A DNA stretch of 64,000 nucleotides from Phycisphaerales bacterium. Its GTDB lineage: Bacteria > Planctomycetota > Phycisphaerae > Phycisphaerales > SM1A02. Position numbers and translations under genes: made by a program. Below the pieces are notes generated by a model. The model worked only from the letters and a program-made list of their open reading frames with translations, searched no databases and was not told the origin of the DNA. The stretch lies in the NCBI GenBank assembly GCA_030748805.1, contig JASMLG010000010.1, positions 15,319-79,318 of the forward strand. Reading direction: 5' to 3'. Shown piece after piece: positions 41,579 to 49,414 of the stretch (position 1 is its first letter; the number at the start of each line of letters is the position of its first letter).

Positions 41579-44353
41579 ATGAATTGCGAGAATGAAATTA
41601 CCTCTACCCACAAATATGGGGGACTTGTGGCAAATGAAATTGAACCAAAGTGGCAGAAACGTTGGTCAAAAGACAATGTCAATCAGATTGACAACCCAGG
41701 TGATGACAGTTTTGATTCTTCTAAATCAAAGTTTTACTGCTTAGACATGTTTCCATATCCAAGTGGAGCCGGATTGCATGTAGGTCATCCAGTTGGATAT
41801 ATTGGAAGCGACATCATTTCAAGATTCAAGAGAATGAACGGGTACAACGTGCTTCATCCTATGGGATGGGATGCCTTTGGCTTACCGGCGGAACAATATG
41901 CAATTGAAACCGGTGTTCATCCTGCTGAAACAACCAAAAAAGCAATCAATACATTTAGAAGTCAGTTACAGAGAATTGGTTTTAGTTATGACTGGTCAAG
42001 AGAGTTCTCAACAATTGATCCAGAGTATTACAAATGGACACAATGGGTTTGGCTACAAGCATACAACTCTTGGTATGACGCTACAGAGAAAAAAGCAAAA
42101 CCAATTAACACACTAATAGATGCACTTAACTCTGGTGATATGGAACCTAGTGATGGTATCTGGAACGAGATGAGCAAGCAAGAAAAAATCTCGTATATCA
42201 ATAACCATCGGCTTGCTTATCTAGGTACTCAAATTGTTAATTGGTGCCCAAAACTTGGAACCGTTCTGGCAAACGAAGAGGTTATTGATGGTCTTAGTGA
42301 GCGTGGTGGATTTCCAGTTGTTCGAAGACCTCTTAAACAATGGATGTTCAGAATTACTGCTTTTGCTGATCGTCTACTTGATGATTTAAAGGGACTCGAC
42401 TGGCCGCAGTCCACTTTACGTATGCAAGCAGAATGGATTGGTCGTAGTGAAGGGGCTGATGTCGATTTTCCAATTAACAATCAAAACGAATCCATTCGTG
42501 TCTACACAACTAGACCTGACACTATCTTTGGTGTCACGTTTATGGTACTTGCCCCCGAACATCCACTGGTTGACAAACTGGTTGCTTCTCCACCACAAGA
42601 GTGCGATGGAGATGAACTTAAAAAGTATGTAAACAACGCAAAAAACAGAGCTGATGTTGACAGAATGTCAGATACAAGAGATAAGTCAGGTGTCTTTTCG
42701 GGTCTACACGCAACTAATCCAGCAACTGGAAACCCTATCCCAATTTGGGTTGCTGACTATGTTTTGATGGGATACGGGCATGGTGCAATTATGGCCGTTC
42801 CAGCACATGATCAGCGTGATCATGACTTTGCAGAAGCACATGGAATAGAAATAATCGAAGTTGTAAAACCGCTTGAAGAAACAGATGGCTGTTTCTCTGG
42901 TGATGGAATTTCTATTAACTCTACTAGCGAAACACTTACGATCGATGGGTTACAAACAGAAAAAGCAAAGCAAAAGGTTATTTCATGGCTTGAAGAAAGT
43001 TGCATTGGAACTGCAAGGGTAAATTACCGTTTACGCGACTGGCTTTTTTCTCGTCAACGATACTGGGGTGAACCGTTTCCGATTGTCTTTGATAATGAGG
43101 GAAATCATTATCCTGTGAGCGAGAATAACCTACCAGTTATCCTGCCAGACTTAGATGACTACACGCCCGTTGAATCCGACGATCCTGCTCCACTTCTTAG
43201 AAAAGCAACTGATTGGCTTAATACAACTGCAGGTGAAGCTGGTGTTGATCCAGTTGTATTATCACCAGATACTCCTGTAATTAGAGAAGCCAATACTATG
43301 CCGGGATGGGCTGGTTCATGCTGGTATGAAATTCGATTTTGCAGCCCTCGCTGTAGTTCAAGATTTGTAGACAAAGAATCTGAAAAATACTGGATGGGAA
43401 ATGGCGTGGACTTGTATATCGGTGGAGCAGAGCATGCTGTACTGCATCTGCTTTATGCAAGATTCTGGCACAAAATGTTATTCGATCTCGGTCACGTCTC
43501 TTGCGGTGAGCCGTTCCAAAAAATGTTCCACCAAGGACTGCTAACAAGTTTTTCTTATCAAAGATTAAACAAGTCATTAGTGCCTACTGATCAAGTTGAA
43601 GAACGAAACGGAAAATACTTTGAAATTGAATCTGGTGAAGAAGTAGAACAAGTTGTTGCAAAGATGAGTAAATCTCTAAAGAATGTAATAAATCCAGATG
43701 ATGTAATCGCACAATACGGTGCTGACACACTGCGTTTATACGAGATGTATATGGGGCCACTAGAAGCGTCTGCTCCGTGGAACACTCGGGATATTGTTGG
43801 TGTGCATAGATTTCTACAACGTGTTTGGCGACTTGGAATTGATGAAGAAACTGGGGAACTAAATAATTCTCTTGTAGAAGAATCTAACGACGATATTGAA
43901 CGCGCTTTACATGCAACTATTGCCAAGGTAACCGAAGATATCCCCAATCTCTCCTACAACACTGCAATCGCTTCGATGATTGAATTTGTTAACACTGCAA
44001 CATCTTCTAATAAAGTAACAACAGATCAACTCAACAGGTTTTTGAGATTACTCTCTCCATTTGCTCCACACATTACCCAAGAAATGTATTCAAAAATTGG
44101 CGGAAAGGAATACATCTCAAAAGCAAGTTGGCCTTCATTCGATTCTAAAATTCTTGTTGCTGAAGAACTTGATATACCTGTTCAAATCATGGGAAAGGTT
44201 CGCGGGCGAGTAAAGGTTCCAAATAATGCAAGAGACGAAGAGGTTGAAAAAATTGCTTTGGGCAACCAAACAATTAATGATCAACTTGAAGGCCTAACAA
44301 TCAGAAAAGTAATAATCATTCCAAACAAAATTATCAACATAGTTACAAATTAA
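41579..44353 (+). CDS. leuS: Leucyl-tRNA synthetase
   Basis: 924 residues, class Ia synthetase. Evidence: the HIGH signature in PYPSGAGLHVGHPVGYIGSD near residue 62, the MGWDAFGLPAEQYAIETG core, an editing domain (CP1) with YTTRPDTIFGVTFMVLAPEH (T-rich hydrolytic motif) and YGHGAIMAVPAHDQRDHDFA, LRDWLFSRQRYWGEPFPI, a catalytic KMSKSLKNVINPDD near 700, and the C-terminal tRNA-binding domain (VPVQIMGKVRGRVKVP-like end). Full length, with the editing site intact by eye. No strong ribosome site precedes the ATG. It is 24 bp after folC and 10 bp before the next gene. Confidence 0.97.
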   Translation: MNCENEITSTHKYGGLVANEIEPKWQKRWSKDNVNQIDNPGDDSFDSSKSKFYCLDMFPYPSGAGLHVGHPVGYIGSDIISRFKRMNGYNVLHPMGWDAFGLPAEQYAIETGVHPAETTKKAINTFRSQLQRIGFSYDWSREFSTIDPEYYKWTQWVWLQAYNSWYDATEKKAKPINTLIDALNSGDMEPSDGIWNEMSKQEKISYINNHRLAYLGTQIVNWCPKLGTVLANEEVIDGLSERGGFPVVRRPLKQWMFRITAFADRLLDDLKGLDWPQSTLRMQAEWIGRSEGADVDFPINNQNESIRVYTTRPDTIFGVTFMVLAPEHPLVDKLVASPPQECDGDELKKYVNNAKNRADVDRMSDTRDKSGVFSGLHATNPATGNPIPIWVADYVLMGYGHGAIMAVPAHDQRDHDFAEAHGIEIIEVVKPLEETDGCFSGDGISINSTSETLTIDGLQTEKAKQKVISWLEESCIGTARVNYRLRDWLFSRQRYWGEPFPIVFDNEGNHYPVSENNLPVILPDLDDYTPVESDDPAPLLRKATDWLNTTAGEAGVDPVVLSPDTPVIREANTMPGWAGSCWYEIRFCSPRCSSRFVDKESEKYWMGNGVDLYIGGAEHAVLHLLYARFWHKMLFDLGHVSCGEPFQKMFHQGLLTSFSYQRLNKSLVPTDQVEERNGKYFEIESGEEVEQVVAKMSKSLKNVINPDDVIAQYGADTLRLYEMYMGPLEASAPWNTRDIVGVHRFLQRVWRLGIDEETGELNNSLVEESNDDIERALHATIAKVTEDIPNLSYNTAIASMIEFVNTATSSNKVTTDQLNRFLRLLSPFAPHITQEMYSKIGGKEYISKASWPSFDSKILVAEELDIPVQIMGKVRGRVKVPNNARDEEVEKIALGNQTINDQLEGLTIRKVIIIPNKIINIVTN

Positions 44354-44363
44354 GAAATAAAAA

Positions 44364-45632
44364 ATGACAAACGAATTTAATATTATTGATTTTTCACCTC
44401 TTTCAAAAGATCGTCCTTGGGAATTACAGCAACCCACTCCGACTGATCTTCGCGCTGTAATCTCTGGTGAAACGCAACCAACAATGGAGTATGTAACTAA
44501 AGCAATCGCAACGTTTGTAGGAGAAGCTATTGAAGCAGAATTGGTGACACCGCCTAGCGATGAAATACCTTGGGCTACAAGAGTGAGGGTTGAGGGACTT
44601 CCAACAGACATTATCATCTGGGTAGAGCCACTAGTTGAAGCTGCTAGAGATGCTGCCGAAATTGAATCTGGATGCATTCTTGCTCTGCAAACCGTTTTAC
44701 ATAGCGGTGATCCTTTAACACACTTCTCAAATTTAATGCGACTTCTTGGTGGTGCAAATTTAAGTATTCATAGCGTTTGTGATTTAGCAACTGGGCGTTG
44801 GTTCCCACAAGATATTTTGGAACAAGTTTTTGTGAGCGATGAAGTTGAGCCACCAGAAGAAATTTTGTGGATTACTCGCTTAGTAGAAGCACCAGAAGAC
44901 GCAGAACCAGAAGATCGTTGGTGCTGGGTTTCAACTTATGGACTCAACCGATGTGGTCGAGTTGAACTTGAGATGCTTGGCGTTCCTGCCGTGTACACTT
45001 CGGAAGCGGTTCACATCGTTGATGGTCTTGCGGCACTCACACTAGAAACGTCACTCCCACCGGAAGGACAACCGATGTCTCTTGGGTCAAACCTTCTGGT
45101 CTCATTGATGAGTTGCGAAAAGGCGATTTCAATGCTTCAAGATGGCATGCCAGGTCTAGAAGACCGTAGTACCCCAACAGTTGTAATAACTAGTTCCGAC
45201 TCAACTTCTATCTATCCAAAAGATGCTGTTGACATCTTGCATCTTGGTGAAACTTCAGTCATAAAAACATTAAGATCAACCGAACGTAGTGCAAAACTTG
45301 CACAAGATAAGTGGGAACTGTTGCTAAAGGCATCAGGTCAGATTGGTGAAAGTGAACATGCGGGATGTATGGTTCAAGTGCCCTGGGCACAGATTGATGA
45401 TGAAGAATCACCACGAGAATACCTCTGGTTTAGGGTTATTAAAGTAAATGGTGAAGAGGTTGTTGGAGAACTTGCTCACGAACCCGACCTAGTAAAAAAT
45501 CTTACTGAAGGTCAAAAAGAAAACATTACTAAAACTGACGTGACAGATTGGGTTCTTATGACTCCAGTTGGTCCGATGGGTCCCGGAGATTCAGATGCCA
45601 TCGATGAGTTTTTGACTCAGTTTAAAAGTTGA
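44364..45632 (+). CDS. Unknown protein with C-terminal DUF2314-like domain
   Basis: 422 residues, acidic, with no signal or membrane segments. The C-terminal ~90 residues follow the DUF2314 layout: a helical lead-in, then REYLWFRVIKVNGEEVVGEL, AHEPDLVKNLTEGQKENITK and a final VTDWVLMTP, matching the (E/R)xxWxxV...GxLxNxP...L..GxxV......I.DW pattern. The first ~320 residues are unrecognised, with several Trp-containing alpha/beta segments (WITRLVEAPEDAEPEDRWCW). It may be a cytoplasmic scaffold or enzyme of unknown kind. It sits ten bases after leuS; its last 16 bases overlap the convergent DUF2007-like gene. Confidence 0.65.
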   Translation: MTNEFNIIDFSPLSKDRPWELQQPTPTDLRAVISGETQPTMEYVTKAIATFVGEAIEAELVTPPSDEIPWATRVRVEGLPTDIIIWVEPLVEAARDAAEIESGCILALQTVLHSGDPLTHFSNLMRLLGGANLSIHSVCDLATGRWFPQDILEQVFVSDEVEPPEEILWITRLVEAPEDAEPEDRWCWVSTYGLNRCGRVELEMLGVPAVYTSEAVHIVDGLAALTLETSLPPEGQPMSLGSNLLVSLMSCEKAISMLQDGMPGLEDRSTPTVVITSSDSTSIYPKDAVDILHLGETSVIKTLRSTERSAKLAQDKWELLLKASGQIGESEHAGCMVQVPWAQIDDEESPREYLWFRVIKVNGEEVVGELAHEPDLVKNLTEGQKENITKTDVTDWVLMTPVGPMGPGDSDAIDEFLTQFKS

Positions 45633-46000
45633 AGGATCATGTAAATCAAGCCAGAGATTAACGCAAGCACCACACAGAAAAATGATATTCTCGCTGTAAT
45701 TGGATGTGTTTCCAACGGCTCATATTCTGAATTATCATCATCTCCTAGCCCAAGTTCGTCCCAATCAATATCAATGGAATTGTGTTTGTTTTCGAGTAAA
45801 ACTCGCCTTGCTATTTCAACATCCTCTCGCATCACCTGTAGTGGAACCCCTAGACGACCTGCTGAAAGACCAACTCCAACTCCAATAGTTGGGGTAGCAA
45901 ACACAAACGCTTCAATCCCATTATCACGCAAAACAATTGCCAATATGTTCGCTTCAAATTCTGTAGGAGGACAAACGAGTGTTATCAAATCTTTGCTCAT
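45617..46000 (-). CDS. DUF2007-like protein with C-terminal membrane anchor
   Basis: 127 residues. The N-terminal ~70 residues match the DUF2007 ('putative signal transducing protein') outline: LVCPPTEFEANILAIVLRDN (change of ligand across a short ferredoxin-like fold), GIEAFVFATP, and LQVMREDVEIARRVLLE. An acidic linker (DDDNSEYEPLE) leads to one C-terminal helix (ISFFCVVLALISGLIYMILQ), putting the domain in the cytoplasm. The role is unknown; many relatives sit next to metabolic genes. Its start overlaps the stop of the kinase-like gene by four bases. Confidence 0.75.
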   Translation of the reverse strand: MSKDLITLVCPPTEFEANILAIVLRDNGIEAFVFATPTIGVGVGLSAGRLGVPLQVMREDVEIARRVLLENKHNSIDIDWDELGLGDDDNSEYEPLETHPITARISFFCVVLALISGLIYMILQLLN

Positions 46001-47127
46001 GAGAAACTCTCCTCGTCACCCATTTGCGGTTGTATAACATCTATCACTCTTTGTGCTCTCGGTTCAAGCCACTTCAACTTTTTTTCAACCATTCTTAAAA
46101 ATGAAGATCCTCTGACTCTTCCAAAACTACCTGTTTTGTTGATCGGAATAACACTTTCAACAATCAGGGCTTCTGCCATCAGTGATGGAACAATAGATCG
46201 CTCTGAAGCCATCAAGGGTGTCTTAGTAAATTGATCGTATGCTTGGACCATTGATTGGATAGTGTGACCTCGGAATGTTTCTGGCCAGTTTTCAACATCT
46301 TCTGCTTCTCCCATCCTCATCGAAAATTGCAATACACCGTTTGCAATATCTGTAATTCTGTGATCTACACGAAGTGAGTCGAAGTCGATTACTGCAATAA
46401 TTTCTCCATCTTTGTATAGAGTGTTTCCGGGATGCCAGTCACCATGAACAATTGTTTTTGGCAGTGAGGGAAAGCCAGCTCGTTCGATTGTGTTATTTGC
46501 AACTTTATATTGGTTATGTAAATAATCGACGGTCTTGTCAATTCCTTTAAGGTGTTCTGAATCCTCGTGTTTTATCAACACCTCAGTAACACCAGAAATA
46601 ACCTTCAACATATTTGAACCCTGATGAAAGGACTTTTTCTTAACCGATGGTTCTTCTGAAAAATCATTAAGGATATCGTGAAAATGAGCCAATATTCTTC
46701 CGGACTCTGCAGCTGCTGGATTTGATTTATCAAACCTCTTTCCAAACATAAAGCTGAAAAGTTCATAGATTCTTCCGTCGTGTTCGACTAATGTTTCGCC
46801 ATCAACTGCTTCCACTAATCCAGCGACTGGAAAACGGTGTTCTGCTAGAGTTCTTTGTACTGCGTGCGCAAAAGATACTTGACTAATACCATCGCGACCA
46901 AGAGCACGACGTTTTAGTAAATATTTCCCTTTAGTTGTCCTAACAAGTACTTTGGCTGCTCGACGTGATCCTTTTTTATACTCTGAGATAAGTTCAATTG
47001 AACCGATGCTATACCTACTCAATACAATCGCTAAATCATGCCCTGAAATTTCTTCTGCTACAGTTGAATCGTCAACTAGGGGTCCAAGCCGGATAGTTTT
47101 ATCAATATTGTCTGATTCGTTTGACAC
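45997..47127 (-). CDS. APH/choline-kinase-fold phosphotransferase
   Basis: 376 residues. A protein-kinase-like fold: RRAAKVLVRTTKGKYLLKRR (nucleotide-binding lobe), the catalytic loop TIVHGDWHPGNTLYKDG near residue 230, and AVIDFDSLRVDHRITDIANG, the metal-binding Asp motif. The fold phosphorylates small molecules such as aminoglycosides, choline, homoserine or methylthioribose; the substrate cannot be told from sequence. No resistance gene context is present, so a metabolic substrate is more likely. It is coupled to the DUF2007-like gene (ATGA overlap), with a 160-bp gap upstream to yicC that contains only a distant 8-bp inverted repeat (GGGACTGT...ACAGTCCC). Confidence 0.85.
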   Translation of the reverse strand: MSNESDNIDKTIRLGPLVDDSTVAEEISGHDLAIVLSRYSIGSIELISEYKKGSRRAAKVLVRTTKGKYLLKRRALGRDGISQVSFAHAVQRTLAEHRFPVAGLVEAVDGETLVEHDGRIYELFSFMFGKRFDKSNPAAAESGRILAHFHDILNDFSEEPSVKKKSFHQGSNMLKVISGVTEVLIKHEDSEHLKGIDKTVDYLHNQYKVANNTIERAGFPSLPKTIVHGDWHPGNTLYKDGEIIAVIDFDSLRVDHRITDIANGVLQFSMRMGEAEDVENWPETFRGHTIQSMVQAYDQFTKTPLMASERSIVPSLMAEALIVESVIPINKTGSFGRVRGSSFLRMVEKKLKWLEPRAQRVIDVIQPQMGDEESFS

Positions 47128-47287
47128 ATAGATATTTTACGGGGGACTGTCACAAAGTAAAAGACACAAAAAAACAGTTAACTAAATAGAAATACGGGGT
47201 AACAGTCCCTTTATCTCCAAACTGAACTACCTAATCCCGCAAAACTCATTCAATTATTCTTGAAAACTGGTTCAAGTATCGGTAGTG

Positions 47288-48163
47288 TTACTCAGCATTC
47301 TGGACTTGTTCTTTGATACGATCGATAAAACCTTTTATTTCCACAATCCGTCTACTTGTTTCACCATCAAGGCATTTACTTGCAATTGTGTTCGATTCTC
47401 TGAGCATTTCTTGTGCTAAAAAATCTAGCGTTCTGCCAATTGGGTCTCCATTTGAATCATCAATCAGTTCATTAAACTGGTCGAGGTGCCCACTCAAGCG
47501 AGAAATTTCTTCTGCAATATCTGTCTTTTCAGCAAATATGGCTACCTCTCTTAACAAGTCAGGTTCTTCCACGCTCTTACCAACTTCTGCGAGCAAAGAT
47601 TCCATTCTTTGTCGCAATCGATTTTGATACTCAGAAACAATCTGTGGAGCACGCTCCTTAATAAAATCAAGGTGCATTCCTATCTTTGAAAGTTGAGAAT
47701 GCAAATCCTCAGATAATGATTTACCCTCTCGTATTCTCATCTCTAATAAACTGTCACACGATTCTCCCAGAAGTTTTACCAAGGATGACTTAACTCTTTG
47801 TGTAACCTCTTCATCCGAATCATTCGTTAAAACACCTTGTAAGTTTAGCAATCTGGATAAATCAATTTGTGTGCTCTGGTCTATTTCCCTAAGTTGATTA
47901 ATGTAGTTATTTAGCACGTCTACATTAATTGTGGCAAGACCTTTGTCAGAATTATCAATAAACTTCACGCTTACAGTAATACTACCGCGAACAATTTGTT
48001 TGGAAATATATGAATCAATCTCCTGCTCTAAACTTTGCAGTTGTTCTGGTAACCGTATGTTCGATTTGTAAAACTTATTATTTACAGATCGGATTTCTAC
48101 TTGTAACGAAACGCCATCTTCGCGGATTGATGCGCTGCCGAAGCCGGTCATCGAACGAAGCAT
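47288..48163 (-). CDS. yicC: YicC-family endoribonuclease
   Basis: 291 residues. YicC proteins are recently described endoribonucleases, in E. coli linked to decay of the small RNA RyhB. Evidence: MLRSMTGFGSASIREDGVSL, VEIRSVNNKFYKSNIRLPEQ, a middle helical region, and the C-terminal AIFAEKTDIAEEISRLSGHL and GRTLDFLAQEMLRESNTIAS blocks that define the family. Full length. It is two bases after secG and so on the tpiA-secG-yicC transcript. Confidence 0.94.
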   Translation of the reverse strand: MLRSMTGFGSASIREDGVSLQVEIRSVNNKFYKSNIRLPEQLQSLEQEIDSYISKQIVRGSITVSVKFIDNSDKGLATINVDVLNNYINQLREIDQSTQIDLSRLLNLQGVLTNDSDEEVTQRVKSSLVKLLGESCDSLLEMRIREGKSLSEDLHSQLSKIGMHLDFIKERAPQIVSEYQNRLRQRMESLLAEVGKSVEEPDLLREVAIFAEKTDIAEEISRLSGHLDQFNELIDDSNGDPIGRTLDFLAQEMLRESNTIASKCLDGETSRRIVEIKGFIDRIKEQVQNAE

Positions 48164-48165
48164 GT

Positions 48166-48516
48166 TTAATTTTCACCGTCCGTATTAGTGTCCGTTGTTA
48201 CTGGTGTTGCTGGGGCTGGTGTTGTATCGGTTGATATAACTGCCGGTGCAACTGGATCTTCTTCAATTACTGTTTTACTCTCAACAAGATTTAGAGCAAC
48301 AGCAAGACATAGAAATAGTATAAAGGAAACAACAGTCATAACGGTAAGAGCATCTCCAACTCTTCCTCCAAAGACAGTGTCGGTTCCACCTCCACCTGCT
48401 CCTCCAAATGCTGAGGCGAGTCCTCCGCCCTGCGGACGTTGAACAAGAATAATCAAAATCATTGCAACTGCAACGACTATTAGTGCGATTGTAAGAATAA
48501 GAAATGTATTGTTCAT
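48166..48516 (-). CDS. secG: Preprotein translocase subunit SecG
   Basis: 116 residues. SecG is a small partner of SecYE in the inner-membrane export channel. Two helices (ILTIALIVVAVAMILIILVQ and VMTVVSFILFLCLAVALNLV) flank the conserved cytoplasmic loop QRPQGGGLASAFGGAGGGGT. The C-terminal ~35 residues are Ala/Thr/Pro-rich and probably disordered. The tpiA-secG order is common in bacteria. Confidence 0.95.
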   Translation of the reverse strand: MNNTFLILTIALIVVAVAMILIILVQRPQGGGLASAFGGAGGGGTDTVFGGRVGDALTVMTVVSFILFLCLAVALNLVESKTVIEEDPVAPAVISTDTTPAPATPVTTDTNTDGEN

Positions 48517-48539
48517 TTCATTGTTTCCATAATTATTTG

Positions 48540-49307
48540 TTACGTGTCACAAGAAGCCGACACAATAGCATTAAACGAATCCGCAGAAAGAGCAGCACCA
48601 CCAACGAGGGCACCGTCAATATCTGGGCAAGAAAATAAATCTACTGCATTATCTGGTTTAACAGATCCACCATATTGAATTCGTACATCGCTAGCAATCT
48701 GCTCATTAAATAAATCTTTAAGCGACTCTCTTATGGCTTTGTGGACTTCCTGAGCATCTTCGGGACTAGCGGTTTTACCTGTTCCAATAGCCCAAACTGG
48801 TTCATAAGCAATTACTACCTTAAACATTTGAGATTCATCAACATCACGTAATCCCGATTTCAATTGCCCCAAAACAACATCTAGGGTATTACCCGATTCC
48901 CTTTGCTCAAGCGTCTCTCCAACACAGAGTACTAATTGAAGGTCACAATCGACGACTGCTTTTGATTTTTTCGAGATGAGTTCGTCTGTCTCAAGAAGAA
49001 TATGCCGTCTCTCGCTATGACCAACCAAAACGCTGACTACTCCAATCTCTTTTAACATCTTTGCGCTAACTTCACCAGTAAATGCACCTGATTCTTCATG
49101 CCAAATATCTTGTGCGCCAAGAGCTACCGTTGAGCCAGATACAACTGAGTCAATTGATTGGATATATGGAAATGGTGGATAAACAACAACATCACAACAA
49201 TCCAGTGAATCGGATGCATCAGCAACAGCTCCAGCTAAAATCATTCCTGAGCCGAGGTCTGTGTTCATCTTCCAATTGCCACCAATAATAGGTCTTCGTT
49301 TCGTCAT
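48540..49307 (-). CDS. tpiA: Triosephosphate isomerase
   Basis: 255 residues from ATG at MTKRRPIIGGNWKMNTD; a TTG 21 codons earlier would add a tail that no relative has. TpiA interconverts dihydroxyacetone phosphate and glyceraldehyde 3-phosphate. Evidence: IIGGNWKMN (substrate Lys), SVLVGHSERRHI (catalytic His), VIAYEPVWAIGTGKTASPED (catalytic Glu and loop 6), IQYGGSVKPDNAVDL, and DGALVGGAALSADSF. All active-site residues are present. It is divergent from alaS across about 107 bp and heads the tpiA-secG-yicC run. Confidence 0.96.
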   Translation of the reverse strand: MTKRRPIIGGNWKMNTDLGSGMILAGAVADASDSLDCCDVVVYPPFPYIQSIDSVVSGSTVALGAQDIWHEESGAFTGEVSAKMLKEIGVVSVLVGHSERRHILLETDELISKKSKAVVDCDLQLVLCVGETLEQRESGNTLDVVLGQLKSGLRDVDESQMFKVVIAYEPVWAIGTGKTASPEDAQEVHKAIRESLKDLFNEQIASDVRIQYGGSVKPDNAVDLFSCPDIDGALVGGAALSADSFNAIVSASCDT

Positions 49308-49414
49308 CTGAGCCGCACAGGATACCAGAAACGAGGTCTTTTTATAGTATTCCGCTAGGATAGAGTACAATCCTTGTTTTCAACCCCTTTAAGCATGGCA
49401 GGGATAGATTCACA

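Noticed and set aside
45997..47127. Aminoglycoside resistance gene
   Set aside because: The APH fold is shared by many metabolic kinases and there is no mobile or resistance context.
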